In this document: piece by piece, positions 8,841 to 17,075 of the stretch | Position numbering within the stretch: the first letter of the stretch is position 1 | How the letters are laid out: the number at the start of each line of letters is the position of its first letter | From: Bifidobacterium catenulatum subsp. kashiwanohense JCM 15439 = DSM 21854 | GTDB taxonomy: Bacteria; Actinomycetota; Actinomycetes; Actinomycetales; Bifidobacteriaceae | Assembly: GCF_001042615.1 (NCBI RefSeq) | Contig: NZ_AP012327.1 | Coordinates: forward strand, 682,001-746,000 | DNA length: 64,000 nt | Direction: 5' to 3' | Notes under the pieces: model-generated | The model's database searches: none | Told to the model about the DNA's origin: nothing | What the model saw: only the letters and a program-made list of their open reading frames with translations | Program-made: the position numbers and the translations under genes

Positions 8841-9432
8841 ACTAGACCATATCGGACACCGTTACAGCGATGGGCCATGGCTGTTTCATGATTTGAATGC
8901 GACTCTTATTCCCGGTCATGTCTATGCGCTTACCGGCCCTAGCGGATCGGGAAAATCGACATTGCTGGGCATCCTCGCAGGCTGGATACGACCAGCAAAC
9001 GGTAACGTTATCGCACAGAACGTGATATCGATGCGATGGGTGTTTCAAAATCCATATGGCACGCCGCAACGTACTGTATTGGATCACGTTGTACTTCCTC
9101 TGCTCGCCAGAGGACTCACCCGCGCGCAGGCCGAGCGCGAAGCAATCCCCCTGCTGCGCCGTTTTGGATTGGAAGGCTTGCGCAATCATCGGTTTTCTGA
9201 ACTCTCCGGTGGTGAGGCTCAGCGTCTTATGCTTGCCCGTGCTGTTATATCACATCCCTCATTGATGCTGGTTGATGAGCCTACTGCGCAACTTGATATC
9301 CGCACCGCCGCAACAGTTAGCGACGCATTAGCCCGTATCGCGCAATTCGACACCATTGTCGTCGTTGCCACTCATGATTCCCGAACTCGTGATGCATGCA
9401 CCGACATCATCAATCTGGAGTTTTTCCAATGA
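8830..9432 (+). CDS. ABC transporter ATP-binding protein (MacB/LolD type)
   Basis: A 200-residue ATPase with Walker A GPSGSGKST (about residues 38-46), signature LSGGEAQRL, Walker B LMLVDEPTAQLD and the switch His in VVATHDSR. Its size and motifs fit the small ATPases of MacB/LolD-type exporters. The ATG at 8830 overlaps the adaptor gene; a GTG at 8827 is possible. The stop overlaps the permease start (ATGA at 9429), so the subunits are translationally coupled. Confidence 0.93.
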   Translation: MRIELDHIGHRYSDGPWLFHDLNATLIPGHVYALTGPSGSGKSTLLGILAGWIRPANGNVIAQNVISMRWVFQNPYGTPQRTVLDHVVLPLLARGLTRAQAEREAIPLLRRFGLEGLRNHRFSELSGGEAQRLMLARAVISHPSLMLVDEPTAQLDIRTAATVSDALARIAQFDTIVVVATHDSRTRDACTDIINLEFFQ

Positions 9433-10511
9433 AACTATCTTCCATTTGTTCCGAAGCGTGGCGCAATATACTCAATGGTTCCTCACATTGCGTTCTTGCG
9501 ATTCTAGTGCTTACCTTTCTTACGGTCGGATCTTCGTCTTTCGAAATCCTGACATCGGCGAATATTCTCCGCCAAGCCAGCCAATACAAGGCCTCAGGTG
9601 GGAATATCATGGTTCTCAGTGCCGAAGGAGGCGTGGACGGCCAGGCCTGCGAGCATCTGTCCGAACTCAATGACGTGCAGGCGTCCGGAGCAATCAGGGA
9701 AAGTGATCAGCTGATCGCATCAGCGCTTCCCGACACCAAGATTCCTAGCTATACTGTCACGGCTGGTTTCGCACAAGTACTTCATGCGAGGGAACATACC
9801 GAATCACAGGGCGTTCTTATTTCAGACGAACTTGCGAAGACGTTGGGGCTTCAAGCGGGCAATGAACTTGCTTTGAAGGATGGCAGGCACGCTCGTATTC
9901 GAGGAACTTATGCGTATCCTGATGACGGTCGCACTCCAGGGTATTCGTATGCGATTCTCTCACCTACTGCTTCCGCTGGAACATTTGATTCATGCTGGGT
10001 CAGTGTTTGGCCGCAAACGGACTCTACACAGAGTGCGATTTGGTCGGTTCTCACACCATCGGCAAAATCCGACAAGAATAGTTCAATAACATTGGGACAG
10101 CTTAATTCATCTTTGGGAACAATATTTGACGGGCAATCCCTATATCGCGCTCGCACATCTAAAATGCTCCCAGCAATGGCGGCATGTGTGGGATTCGCTT
10201 TGGGCTACGCGATAATACGTATACGGCGTCTGGGAATTGCGTCTGCCTTACATTGTGGGGTATCCAAAGTCGCCCTATTGCTGCAGATATGTATCGAATC
10301 TCTTCTTATCATCTTGATAGCTGCTGTGATTACCATTTCCCTGGCTGATATGGCAGTCATACAGTACATTGATGCAATAGATAGACAGCAGGTGTTGCTT
10401 GCCGCCTTATGTCCATCCATCACCGGATGCGCGTCATACTTTTTGGGGACGTTAGCGTGCACACTTGTGATCAAAGAACGTCACCTGTTCATTTTCTTCA
10501 AGGAAAGATAG
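9429..10511 (+). CDS. ABC transporter permease (FtsX/MacB-like)
   Basis: A 360-residue permease with one N-terminal membrane helix (about residues 18-42), a large extracytoplasmic domain, and three C-terminal helices (about residues 248-345) ending in a basic tail, the topology of FtsX/MacB permeases. The start is the ATG that overlaps the ATPase stop; an upstream in-frame ATG at 9396 lies inside the ATPase gene. It is the last gene of the peptide operon. The 53-bp repeat array begins 84 bp downstream. Confidence 0.87.
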   Translation: MKLSSICSEAWRNILNGSSHCVLAILVLTFLTVGSSSFEILTSANILRQASQYKASGGNIMVLSAEGGVDGQACEHLSELNDVQASGAIRESDQLIASALPDTKIPSYTVTAGFAQVLHAREHTESQGVLISDELAKTLGLQAGNELALKDGRHARIRGTYAYPDDGRTPGYSYAILSPTASAGTFDSCWVSVWPQTDSTQSAIWSVLTPSAKSDKNSSITLGQLNSSLGTIFDGQSLYRARTSKMLPAMAACVGFALGYAIIRIRRLGIASALHCGVSKVALLLQICIESLLIILIAAVITISLADMAVIQYIDAIDRQQVLLAALCPSITGCASYFLGTLACTLVIKERHLFIFFKER

Positions 10512-10595
10512 ACAATAGATAAATCAGAGCAAGAAACGGCATAACGTGCTTATAGATAACGAACCTTGCTTCTCTGAAAGAGCAGGATGGTCGTC

Positions 10596-10966
10596 TTAGA
10601 GTCTGGAAAACTCCAGTCACTGGAAAAATCAGTACGTCAGAAGATGGCTTAACGTCTGGATTCTTCCACACGTTGGGAGATATGGTTCTCCGGCGGGTCT
10701 TTTAGCGTACCGATTCCTCCAGTGAGTGGAGGAATATTCCCGCTGATGAGCAGTTTAGAGTCTGGAAAACTCCAGTCACTGGAAGATATAGCCCTCTGAC
10801 ATGCCTTTTAAAGTCCTGATTTCTCCAGTGACTGGAGGGATCATCCCGCTGGCAGGTCTTTTAGAGTCCGGAAAACTCCAGTCAATGGAAGGATTGCCCC
10901 GCTGGCGGGTCTTTCGGAGTACCGATTCCTCCAGTGTGTGGAAGGATTGTTTCCGGTGATGTATGG
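10596..10966. repeat. Tandem array of seven 53-bp degenerate repeats
   Basis: Units begin at 10596, 10649, 10702, 10755, 10808, 10861 and 10914, an exact 53-bp period. Each opens with a TTAGAGTC-like block, then either GGAAAACTCC or CGATTCCTCC, then a dyad of the form TCCAGT-N-ACTGGA, then a variable GAAGGATTGCCCCGCTGGCGG-like tail. Bases vary between units, but the dyad is largely kept. Together with the hairpin at 10963-11026 it fills the 544-bp gap between the permease and purL. No protein gene is apparent. Confidence 0.85.
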
Positions 10967-11026
10967 AAAGGGGATGTTTGGCTCATTCGGAAGAAAATCC
11001 GAACGAGCCAAACATCCCCTTTCCAT
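10963..11026 (-). terminator. Long near-perfect hairpin downstream of purL
   Basis: The arms 10963-10991 and 10998-11026 are 29 nt each, complementary apart from one position, around a 6-nt loop (AGAAAA). The purL stop is 30 bp away on the minus strand and the permease operon ends on the other side, so it can act as a bidirectional terminator or mRNA barrier, though no T run follows on either side. The symmetry creates matching spurious reading frames on both strands. Confidence 0.6.
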
Positions 11027-11055
11027 CAGAACGCTTTTATGGATGCGATCGCGGA

Positions 11056-14000
11056 TCAGGCGGTGAAGTACTCCACGCCGGCTGCGAACAGCGGCTGATC
11101 CTTCTCGCCGGGCACGTTCACGAACGTGCCGTTGCTGTAACGCTCGGAGTGGCCCATCTTGCCAAACACGCGGCCGTCCGGGCTGGTGATGCCTTCAATG
11201 GCCAGCAACGAACCGTTCGGGTTCACGCCCAGATCCATGCCAGGCACGCCGGCCTCGTCCACATACTGCGTGGCGATCTGGCCGTTGGCCTTGAGCTGTT
11301 CAAGCACGTCATCGGAAGCCACGAAACGGCCTTCACCATGGGAAATGGCGATGGTGTGCATGTCTCCAACGGAAGTCTTGGAAAGCCACGGAGACAGGTT
11401 CGAAGCAACACGGGTGCGCACCAAGCGGCTCTGGTGGCGGCCGATGGTGTTGAACGTCAGCGTCGGGCATTCGGCGGTCATCGGCACGATATCGCCGTAC
11501 GGCACCAAGCCAAGCTTGATCAGCGCCTGGAAACCATTGCAGATACCGAGCATCAGACCATCACGGTTGTTCAACAGGTCACGCACCGCTTCGGTAACGG
11601 CAGGAGCGCGGAAGAACGCGGTGATGAACTTGGCGGAACCATCCGGCTCGTCGCCGCCGGAGAAGCCGCCAGGAATCATGATGATCTGGCTCTTCTTGAT
11701 TTCCTCAACCAAAGCTGCGGTGGACTCAGCCACAGCAGCAGGGGTGAGGTTGTTCACGATGAGCGTGCTCACGTCGGCACCCGCACGCTCGAAAGCGGCT
11801 GCGGAATCGTATTCGCAGTTGTTGCCGGGGAACACAGGAATGATCACATGCGGCTTGGCGACACCGGTGCCGGTGTACACGGTCTTCTTTGGAGCTTCGA
11901 AGAACACAGTCTCAACGGTCTTGCCCTTCTCGTCGCCCTTGGAACGGTACGGGAACACGGATTCGATGCCGCCCTCCCAAGCGTCCTGCAGTTCGGCCAG
12001 ATCAAGCGTCTCACCGGCTGCCACGAACTGGTAGGCCTCGGTAGTCTTGCCGACCTCGCTGACCTCGACCAGGTTGGACACAGCCGGAACCTTCGCGTTG
12101 TCCGCAAGCTCGATGATGAAGGAGCCGTAGGATGGAACAAACAGGTCGTCTACGGTAATGCCGTTGGCCAGCTTCACGCCAATCTGGTTGCCGACCGTCA
12201 TCTTGAAGATTGCCTCGGCGGTCGCGCCATAGCCCGGCGTGGACACAGCCAAAGCATCGCCGAAATCGGTGAGCTCCTCGACTGCGGAGAACACCTCCAG
12301 CAGCGAATCCTTGTCCGGTGTGAGGCCGTCGGCCTGATAACGCGGCGCGATGCGGATCACACGGTGGCCAGCGCCCTTGAACTCTGGGGAAGTGGCACGC
12401 TTCATGTTGCCCACCGCCACGGCGAAGGAGATCAGGGTCGGCGGAACGTCCAGCTGTTCGAACGTACCGGACATGGAGTCCTTGCCGCCGATTGCGCCAG
12501 CGCCTAGATCCACCTGAGCCATCAGAGCGCCCAGTACGGCGGCCATCGGCTTGCCCCAACGCTCCGGCTCGTCGCGCAGCTTCTCGAAGTATTCCTGGAA
12601 GCTCAGATACGCTTTCTCATGTTCGAAACCGGCGGCCACCAGCTTCGAGAGAGATTCGACCACAGACAGATAAGCGCCCGTGAACTGGTTCTGCTCCATA
12701 ATGAACGGGTTGAAACCCCAAGCCATCGCGGAGGCGGTGGTGGTCTCGCCGAACACAGGCAGCTTGGCGACCATGGCCATGTTCGGGGTCAGCTGCTTAC
12801 GCCCGCCGAACGGCATGAGTACGGTGCCTGCGCCGATGGTGGAGTCGAAACGCTCGGAAAGACCCTTGTTGGAAGCCACGTTCAGATCGGTGAGCATGGC
12901 ATGCATGCGATCAGACAAGGAACCGGAAGCCCACGGGGTGGCGTAGCTGTGCTGCGCCTCGACATGCACCACCTGATGCTTCGGAGCACCGTTGGAAGCG
13001 AGGAACTCGCGGGACAGATCCACGATCGTGTCGCCGTTCCACACCATCGTCATGCGCGGCTCTTCGGTCACTGTCGCGATGACTTCGGCCTCGAGATTCT
13101 CTTCCTTGGCGTAGCTCAGGAACTCGTCCACATCTTCGGCGGCCACGTCCACAGCCATACGTTCCTGAGATTCGGAAATCGCCAGTTCGGTGCCGTCCAG
13201 GCCTTCGTACTTCTTCGAAACCTTGTTGAGATCAACATACAGGCCGTCAGCCAGCTCGCCGACCGCCACGGATACGCCACCAGCGCCGAAATCGTTGCAG
13301 CGCTTGATCAGACGGCACGCGTCACCGCGGCGGAACAGACGCTGCAGCTTACGTTCGACGGGAGCATTGCCCTTCTGCACCTCGGCACCGTCAAGCTCCA
13401 GAGACTCAACATTGTGAGCCTTGGATGAGCCGGTGGCACCACCAATGCCGTCACGGCCGGTACGACCGCCGAGCAGGATGACTTTGTCGCCCGGAGCGGG
13501 GGTTTCGCGGCGCACATGATCTGCCGGAGTCGCGGCCACAACCGCACCGACCTCCATACGCTTGGCCACATATCCGGGGTGGTAGATCTCGTCCACCTGA
13601 CCGGTGGCAAGACCGATCTGGTTGCCATACGAGGAATAACCGGCGGCGGCGGTGGTGACCAGTTTGCGCTGGGGAAGCTTGCCTTCAAGCGTTTCGGAAA
13701 CAGGAACGGTCGGATCAGCAGCACCGGTTACACGCATGGCCTGATACACGTAGGAACGGCCGGAAAGCGGGTCGCGGATGCAGCCGCCGATGCAGGTTGC
13801 CGCACCACCGAACGGTTCGATTTCCGTCGGGTGGTTGTGGGTTTCGTTCTTGAACAGGAACAGCCAATCCTCATCATGGCCATTCACATCAACCTTCATC
13901 TTGACGGTGCAGGCGTTTATTTCTTCGGATTCGTCAAGATTCTTCAGAATACCGTTCTTCTTGAGCCACTTCGCACCGATGGTGCCCATATCCATAAGGC

Positions 14001-14790
14001 ATACGGGCTTTTCGTCGCGGCCAAGCTCGTGACGCATCTCAAGATACTTATCGAATGCGGCCTGCACGGTCGCGTCGTCAATCTGCACATCATCAAGTTG
14101 TGTGCCGAACGTGGTGTGACGGCAATGATCGGACCAATATGTGTCGATCACCTTGATTTCCGTGATTGTCGGATCACGCTGTTCCTCGGTGAAGTGAGCA
14201 CGGCAGAACTGCAGATCAGCCAAATCCATGGCCAGGCCACGGTCGGCGATGAACTGCTCAAGATCGGCGTCGCTCATGGTGCGGAAGCCTTCGATGACCT
14301 CCACCTTGCCCGGTACCGGCACCTGAGTCTTCAACGTGGTCTTGGTATCCAGCGAAGCTTCGCGGGCCTCGACCGGGTTGATCACATAATGCTTAATGGC
14401 GGCGATGTCGGCGTCGCTCAGCTCGCCTTCAAGTGCATACACCTTGGCGGAGCGGACAGTCGGGCGCTCGCCCTGGGAGATCAGCTGAATGCATTCGCTG
14501 GCGGAATCCGCACGCTGGTCGAACTGACCGGGCAGATACTCCACGGCGAACACATTATCAGAACCGAAATCAGGCAAATCGGCGGAAACATTATCGACCT
14601 GCGGCTCACTGAACACGGTAGGGGTGGCCTGTGCGAACAGTTCCTCGCTGATGCCTTCCACGTCATAACGATTGACGAGACGTACATTCTTCAGCGATGC
14701 GATGCCAAGAATGGTCTTCAGCTCGTTGGCGAGCTGCTTGGCCTCGACATCAAAACCCTGCTTCTTTTCCACGTACACGCGAAAAACCAT
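11056..14790 (-). CDS. purL: Phosphoribosylformylglycinamidine synthase, single-chain type
   Basis: This 1244-residue enzyme converts FGAR, glutamine and ATP to FGAM. It is the long form, with synthase and glutaminase on one chain, as in E. coli. Visible blocks include TYWSDHCRHTTFG, FLFKNETHNHPTEIEPFGGA, GGRTGRDGIGGATGSS, an internal duplicated AIR-synthase-like half, and a C-terminal class I glutaminase with the nucleophile in LGICNGFQALIKLG and the catalytic His in ISHGEGRF. The ATG at 14790 has AAGGAG 8 nt upstream; a longer reading frame to 14844 has no such site. It lies 108 bp downstream of purC on the same strand. Confidence 0.97.
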   Translation of the reverse strand: MVFRVYVEKKQGFDVEAKQLANELKTILGIASLKNVRLVNRYDVEGISEELFAQATPTVFSEPQVDNVSADLPDFGSDNVFAVEYLPGQFDQRADSASECIQLISQGERPTVRSAKVYALEGELSDADIAAIKHYVINPVEAREASLDTKTTLKTQVPVPGKVEVIEGFRTMSDADLEQFIADRGLAMDLADLQFCRAHFTEEQRDPTITEIKVIDTYWSDHCRHTTFGTQLDDVQIDDATVQAAFDKYLEMRHELGRDEKPVCLMDMGTIGAKWLKKNGILKNLDESEEINACTVKMKVDVNGHDEDWLFLFKNETHNHPTEIEPFGGAATCIGGCIRDPLSGRSYVYQAMRVTGAADPTVPVSETLEGKLPQRKLVTTAAAGYSSYGNQIGLATGQVDEIYHPGYVAKRMEVGAVVAATPADHVRRETPAPGDKVILLGGRTGRDGIGGATGSSKAHNVESLELDGAEVQKGNAPVERKLQRLFRRGDACRLIKRCNDFGAGGVSVAVGELADGLYVDLNKVSKKYEGLDGTELAISESQERMAVDVAAEDVDEFLSYAKEENLEAEVIATVTEEPRMTMVWNGDTIVDLSREFLASNGAPKHQVVHVEAQHSYATPWASGSLSDRMHAMLTDLNVASNKGLSERFDSTIGAGTVLMPFGGRKQLTPNMAMVAKLPVFGETTTASAMAWGFNPFIMEQNQFTGAYLSVVESLSKLVAAGFEHEKAYLSFQEYFEKLRDEPERWGKPMAAVLGALMAQVDLGAGAIGGKDSMSGTFEQLDVPPTLISFAVAVGNMKRATSPEFKGAGHRVIRIAPRYQADGLTPDKDSLLEVFSAVEELTDFGDALAVSTPGYGATAEAIFKMTVGNQIGVKLANGITVDDLFVPSYGSFIIELADNAKVPAVSNLVEVSEVGKTTEAYQFVAAGETLDLAELQDAWEGGIESVFPYRSKGDEKGKTVETVFFEAPKKTVYTGTGVAKPHVIIPVFPGNNCEYDSAAAFERAGADVSTLIVNNLTPAAVAESTAALVEEIKKSQIIMIPGGFSGGDEPDGSAKFITAFFRAPAVTEAVRDLLNNRDGLMLGICNGFQALIKLGLVPYGDIVPMTAECPTLTFNTIGRHQSRLVRTRVASNLSPWLSKTSVGDMHTIAISHGEGRFVASDDVLEQLKANGQIATQYVDEAGVPGMDLGVNPNGSLLAIEGITSPDGRVFGKMGHSERYSNGTFVNVPGEKDQPLFAAGVEYFTA

Positions 14791-14853
14791 GGTTGACTCC
14801 TTGAAAGAGGGGCTTGGTGAGATTGATAAAAGTAAGATTTTCAAAAACGATGA

Positions 14854-14888
14854 AGCCCGTATCCGAGTTTGTACTGCAGATGCGGGCT
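14854..14888 (-). terminator. Hairpin in the purC-purL spacer
   Basis: AGCCCGTATC (14854-14863) and GATGCGGGCT (14879-14888) form a 10-bp stem with one wobble. On the minus strand it is followed by TTCATCGTTTTTG, so it could be an attenuator or partial terminator between purC and purL. Confidence 0.45.
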
Positions 14889-14898
14889 ATCGCAAGTA

Positions 14899-15651
14899 TT
14901 ATTCGGCTACTTCAATGCCTTCAGACTTGGCAAGCTCGGCCAAACGGCTTTCGATCTCTTCGTAGGCCGGGATGATGTCGCCCAAGCCGCGGCGGAACAG
15001 ATCCTTGTCGAGATGCTCCACCTTGCCGGAATGATCACGTTGATCCCACAGACGGCAGGAATCCGGGGTGATTTCGTCGGCGAGCAGCAGGGTGCCGTCG
15101 GAGGTACGACCCATTTCGATCTTGAAGTCCACAAGCTTGACATCGATCTTGGCGAAGATCTCGATCAGGGCCTCATTGATGCGGCGTGCGAGAGGCGCGA
15201 TCTCAGCCAGATCCTCACGGGTGCAGACGCCCAACGCAACCAGATCGTCGTCGTTCACGAACGGATCGTGCAGATCGTCATTCTTCAGGAAGTACTCGAG
15301 CACCGGTTCCTTGAGCTCGATGCCCTCTTCCACGCCCAAGCGAGAGCAGAAGTGGCCGGCGGCGGTGTTACGCAGCACGATCTCGAGCGGGAACATGGTG
15401 ACCTTCTTGACCAGCTGGGAGGTTTCGCCCACGCGGGCCACCAGATGGCTGTCGATACCGCGCTTTTTGAGCAGATCGAAGATCAGCGTGGTGATGAGGT
15501 TGTTCAGCCTGCCCTTGCCGGCGAAGTCTTCCTTCTTTTCGCCGTCACCTGCGGTAGCGGAGTTCTTGTATTCGACCCAGAGCACCTCCGGATCGTCAGT
15601 TGCGTACAGTTGCTTGGCTTTGCCCTCGTAGAGCTTTTCCAACTTCTCCAT
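14899..15651 (-). CDS. purC: SAICAR synthetase (phosphoribosylaminoimidazole-succinocarboxamide synthase)
   Basis: A 250-residue enzyme that joins aspartate to CAIR using ATP. It shows [20 protein letters not shown] at the N-terminus, [40 protein letters not shown] and [24 protein letters not shown]. It begins a minus-strand run with purL downstream. The leader carries the motif shared with purF (15712-15730). Confidence 0.96.
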   Translation of the reverse strand: MEKLEKLYEGKAKQLYATDDPEVLWVEYKNSATAGDGEKKEDFAGKGRLNNLITTLIFDLLKKRGIDSHLVARVGETSQLVKKVTMFPLEIVLRNTAAGHFCSRLGVEEGIELKEPVLEYFLKNDDLHDPFVNDDDLVALGVCTREDLAEIAPLARRINEALIEIFAKIDVKLVDFKIEMGRTSDGTLLLADEITPDSCRLWDQRDHSGKVEHLDKDLFRRGLGDIIPAYEEIESRLAELAKSEGIEVAE

Positions 15652-15711
15652 TACTCGCCTTTCCTGGTGTTTGGGAGGTAGATAGTTTGGTGAACTTGAC
15701 GGTTAACAAGA

Positions 15712-15730
15712 TACCAACGGGAGGCTACAA
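15712..15730 (-). promoter_or_regulatory. Shared pur-gene upstream motif (purC copy)
   Basis: On the minus strand this reads TTGTAGCCTCCCGTTGGTA, about 60 bp upstream of purC. It differs from the purF copy (2515-2533) at one base. It lies in the 135-bp spacer between purT and purC. Confidence 0.55.
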
Positions 15731-15786
15731 TCGTATGGTTTTTGGGCGCGTTCCGGCAGTCTTCGTCAGTATCCGGCAATAGCACG

Positions 15787-17040
15787 TCAGGCGATGTCGA
15801 TTTCGAGCGATTCGGACACATTCTCGGCTTTGGCACGCGCGTCGGCCTCATCTGTTCCGATGGCCAGCGCGACCGCCATGCGACGATGGCCGTGCACTTC
15901 TGGCTTCGCGAAGATACGCAGGTCGGTGCCCGGCTGAGACAAAGCGTTGGCGACGTTGCGGAATTCGGCCTCACCTTCGCCCTGAATGACGATCGCATGG
16001 CTCGCCGCGACGGCACCGTCTGGGATCGATAAGGCGACGTGTTCCTGCGTAATCGGCAAACCGAGAATCGCACGCGCGTGCAACGCGAATTCGCTTAATC
16101 GTTGCGACGCCATCGTGACCATGCCAGTGTCATGCGGACGTGGGGAGACCTCATTGAACAGCACGGAACCGTCGGTCAGCACGAACAGCTCCACGCCGAA
16201 CACGCCCCAACCCTTCTCGCCGGAAGCCTTGGCCTTCGCCACCAGACCTTCCACTGCGGTACGCGCGATGCGTTGCGCCTGCTCAAGCACATCCTGTGTG
16301 AAGGAGGCCGGTTGCCAGGATTCGCGATAGTCGCCGCTTTCCTGACGCTGTCCGATCGGAGCGCAGGTCACGATGCCGGCGCTGGAGCTGACGGTCAGCA
16401 CGGTCAGTTCGTAATCCAATGGAGCCAACGCTTCTACAATCACTCGGGAGACATCTCCCTCGTCGTGCGCGCGACGACCTTCCTGTGCCTCAACCCAAGC
16501 CGCGTCAATCGCATCGGCGGAACGAACCACGGACTGGCCATGACCGGAAGAACTCATAATCGGCTTGACTACGCACGGGTAGCCAACCATTTCTGCCCCA
16601 GCGCGAAGCTCTTCCAGCGAGCCTGCGAAGTGGTACGGGGTGGTCGGCAAACACAATTCCTCATGCGCGAGCACGCGCAAGCGTTCGCGATCCATGCAAA
16701 TGGATGCGATTTCGGCGCTGGGTACCACTTGGGCGCCACGTTCGGCTGCGGCAGCCAGTTCGCTGGTGGCGATCGCTTCGACTTCCGGCACAATGATGTC
16801 CGGCCGAATTTCGTCGAACAATGCTCGCAACTGTTCGGCATTGGCCATGTCGAGCACACGGTATTCGTGCGCCACCTGCTGTGCCGGAGCGCCCTCATAG
16901 GAATCGGCCGCACATACCCATGCGCCAAGCCTCATGAGTTCAAGAGCGACTTCCTTGCCTAGCTCGCCGGAGCCAAGGAACAGAACACGAGTCGGATGAT
17001 TGCCAAGTGGAGTGCCGAGGGCACGATTCTTTTCGGTCAT
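15787..17040 (-). CDS. purT: Formate-dependent GAR formyltransferase
   Basis: PurT uses formate and ATP to formylate GAR, an alternative to folate-dependent PurN. The 417-residue ATP-grasp protein begins with a nucleotide-binding fold (VLFLGSGELGKEVALELMRLG), followed by MDRERLRVLAHEEL, the ATP-binding VVKPIMSSSGHGQSVV and GVFGVELFVL, with NEVSPRPHDTGMVT near the C-terminus. The ATG at 17040 precedes MTEKNRALG; a longer frame upstream overlaps the divergent glycosyltransferase and is unlikely. The two divergent genes are 35 bp apart. Confidence 0.94.
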   Translation of the reverse strand: MTEKNRALGTPLGNHPTRVLFLGSGELGKEVALELMRLGAWVCAADSYEGAPAQQVAHEYRVLDMANAEQLRALFDEIRPDIIVPEVEAIATSELAAAAERGAQVVPSAEIASICMDRERLRVLAHEELCLPTTPYHFAGSLEELRAGAEMVGYPCVVKPIMSSSGHGQSVVRSADAIDAAWVEAQEGRRAHDEGDVSRVIVEALAPLDYELTVLTVSSSAGIVTCAPIGQRQESGDYRESWQPASFTQDVLEQAQRIARTAVEGLVAKAKASGEKGWGVFGVELFVLTDGSVLFNEVSPRPHDTGMVTMASQRLSEFALHARAILGLPITQEHVALSIPDGAVAASHAIVIQGEGEAEFRNVANALSQPGTDLRIFAKPEVHGHRRMAVALAIGTDEADARAKAENVSESLEIDIA

Positions 17041-17075
17041 GGTTCCTATTGTGCCATCGGCGTAGGATGGAGTGC

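Noticed and set aside
10596..10966. CRISPR array reading of the 53-bp repeats
   Set aside because: Neither part of the unit is invariant, there are no unique spacers between identical repeats, and no cas genes are nearby.
10841..11026. Short reading frames on both strands with the same N-terminus
   Set aside because: They are produced by the symmetry of the hairpin at 10963-11026 and have no ribosome sites or family match.
10963..12507. Long plus-strand reading frame opposite purL
   Set aside because: It is antisense to well-conserved purL coding sequence. His/Gly-rich antisense frames of this kind also appear opposite fusA, tuf, carB, ilvD and purF and reflect codon bias.
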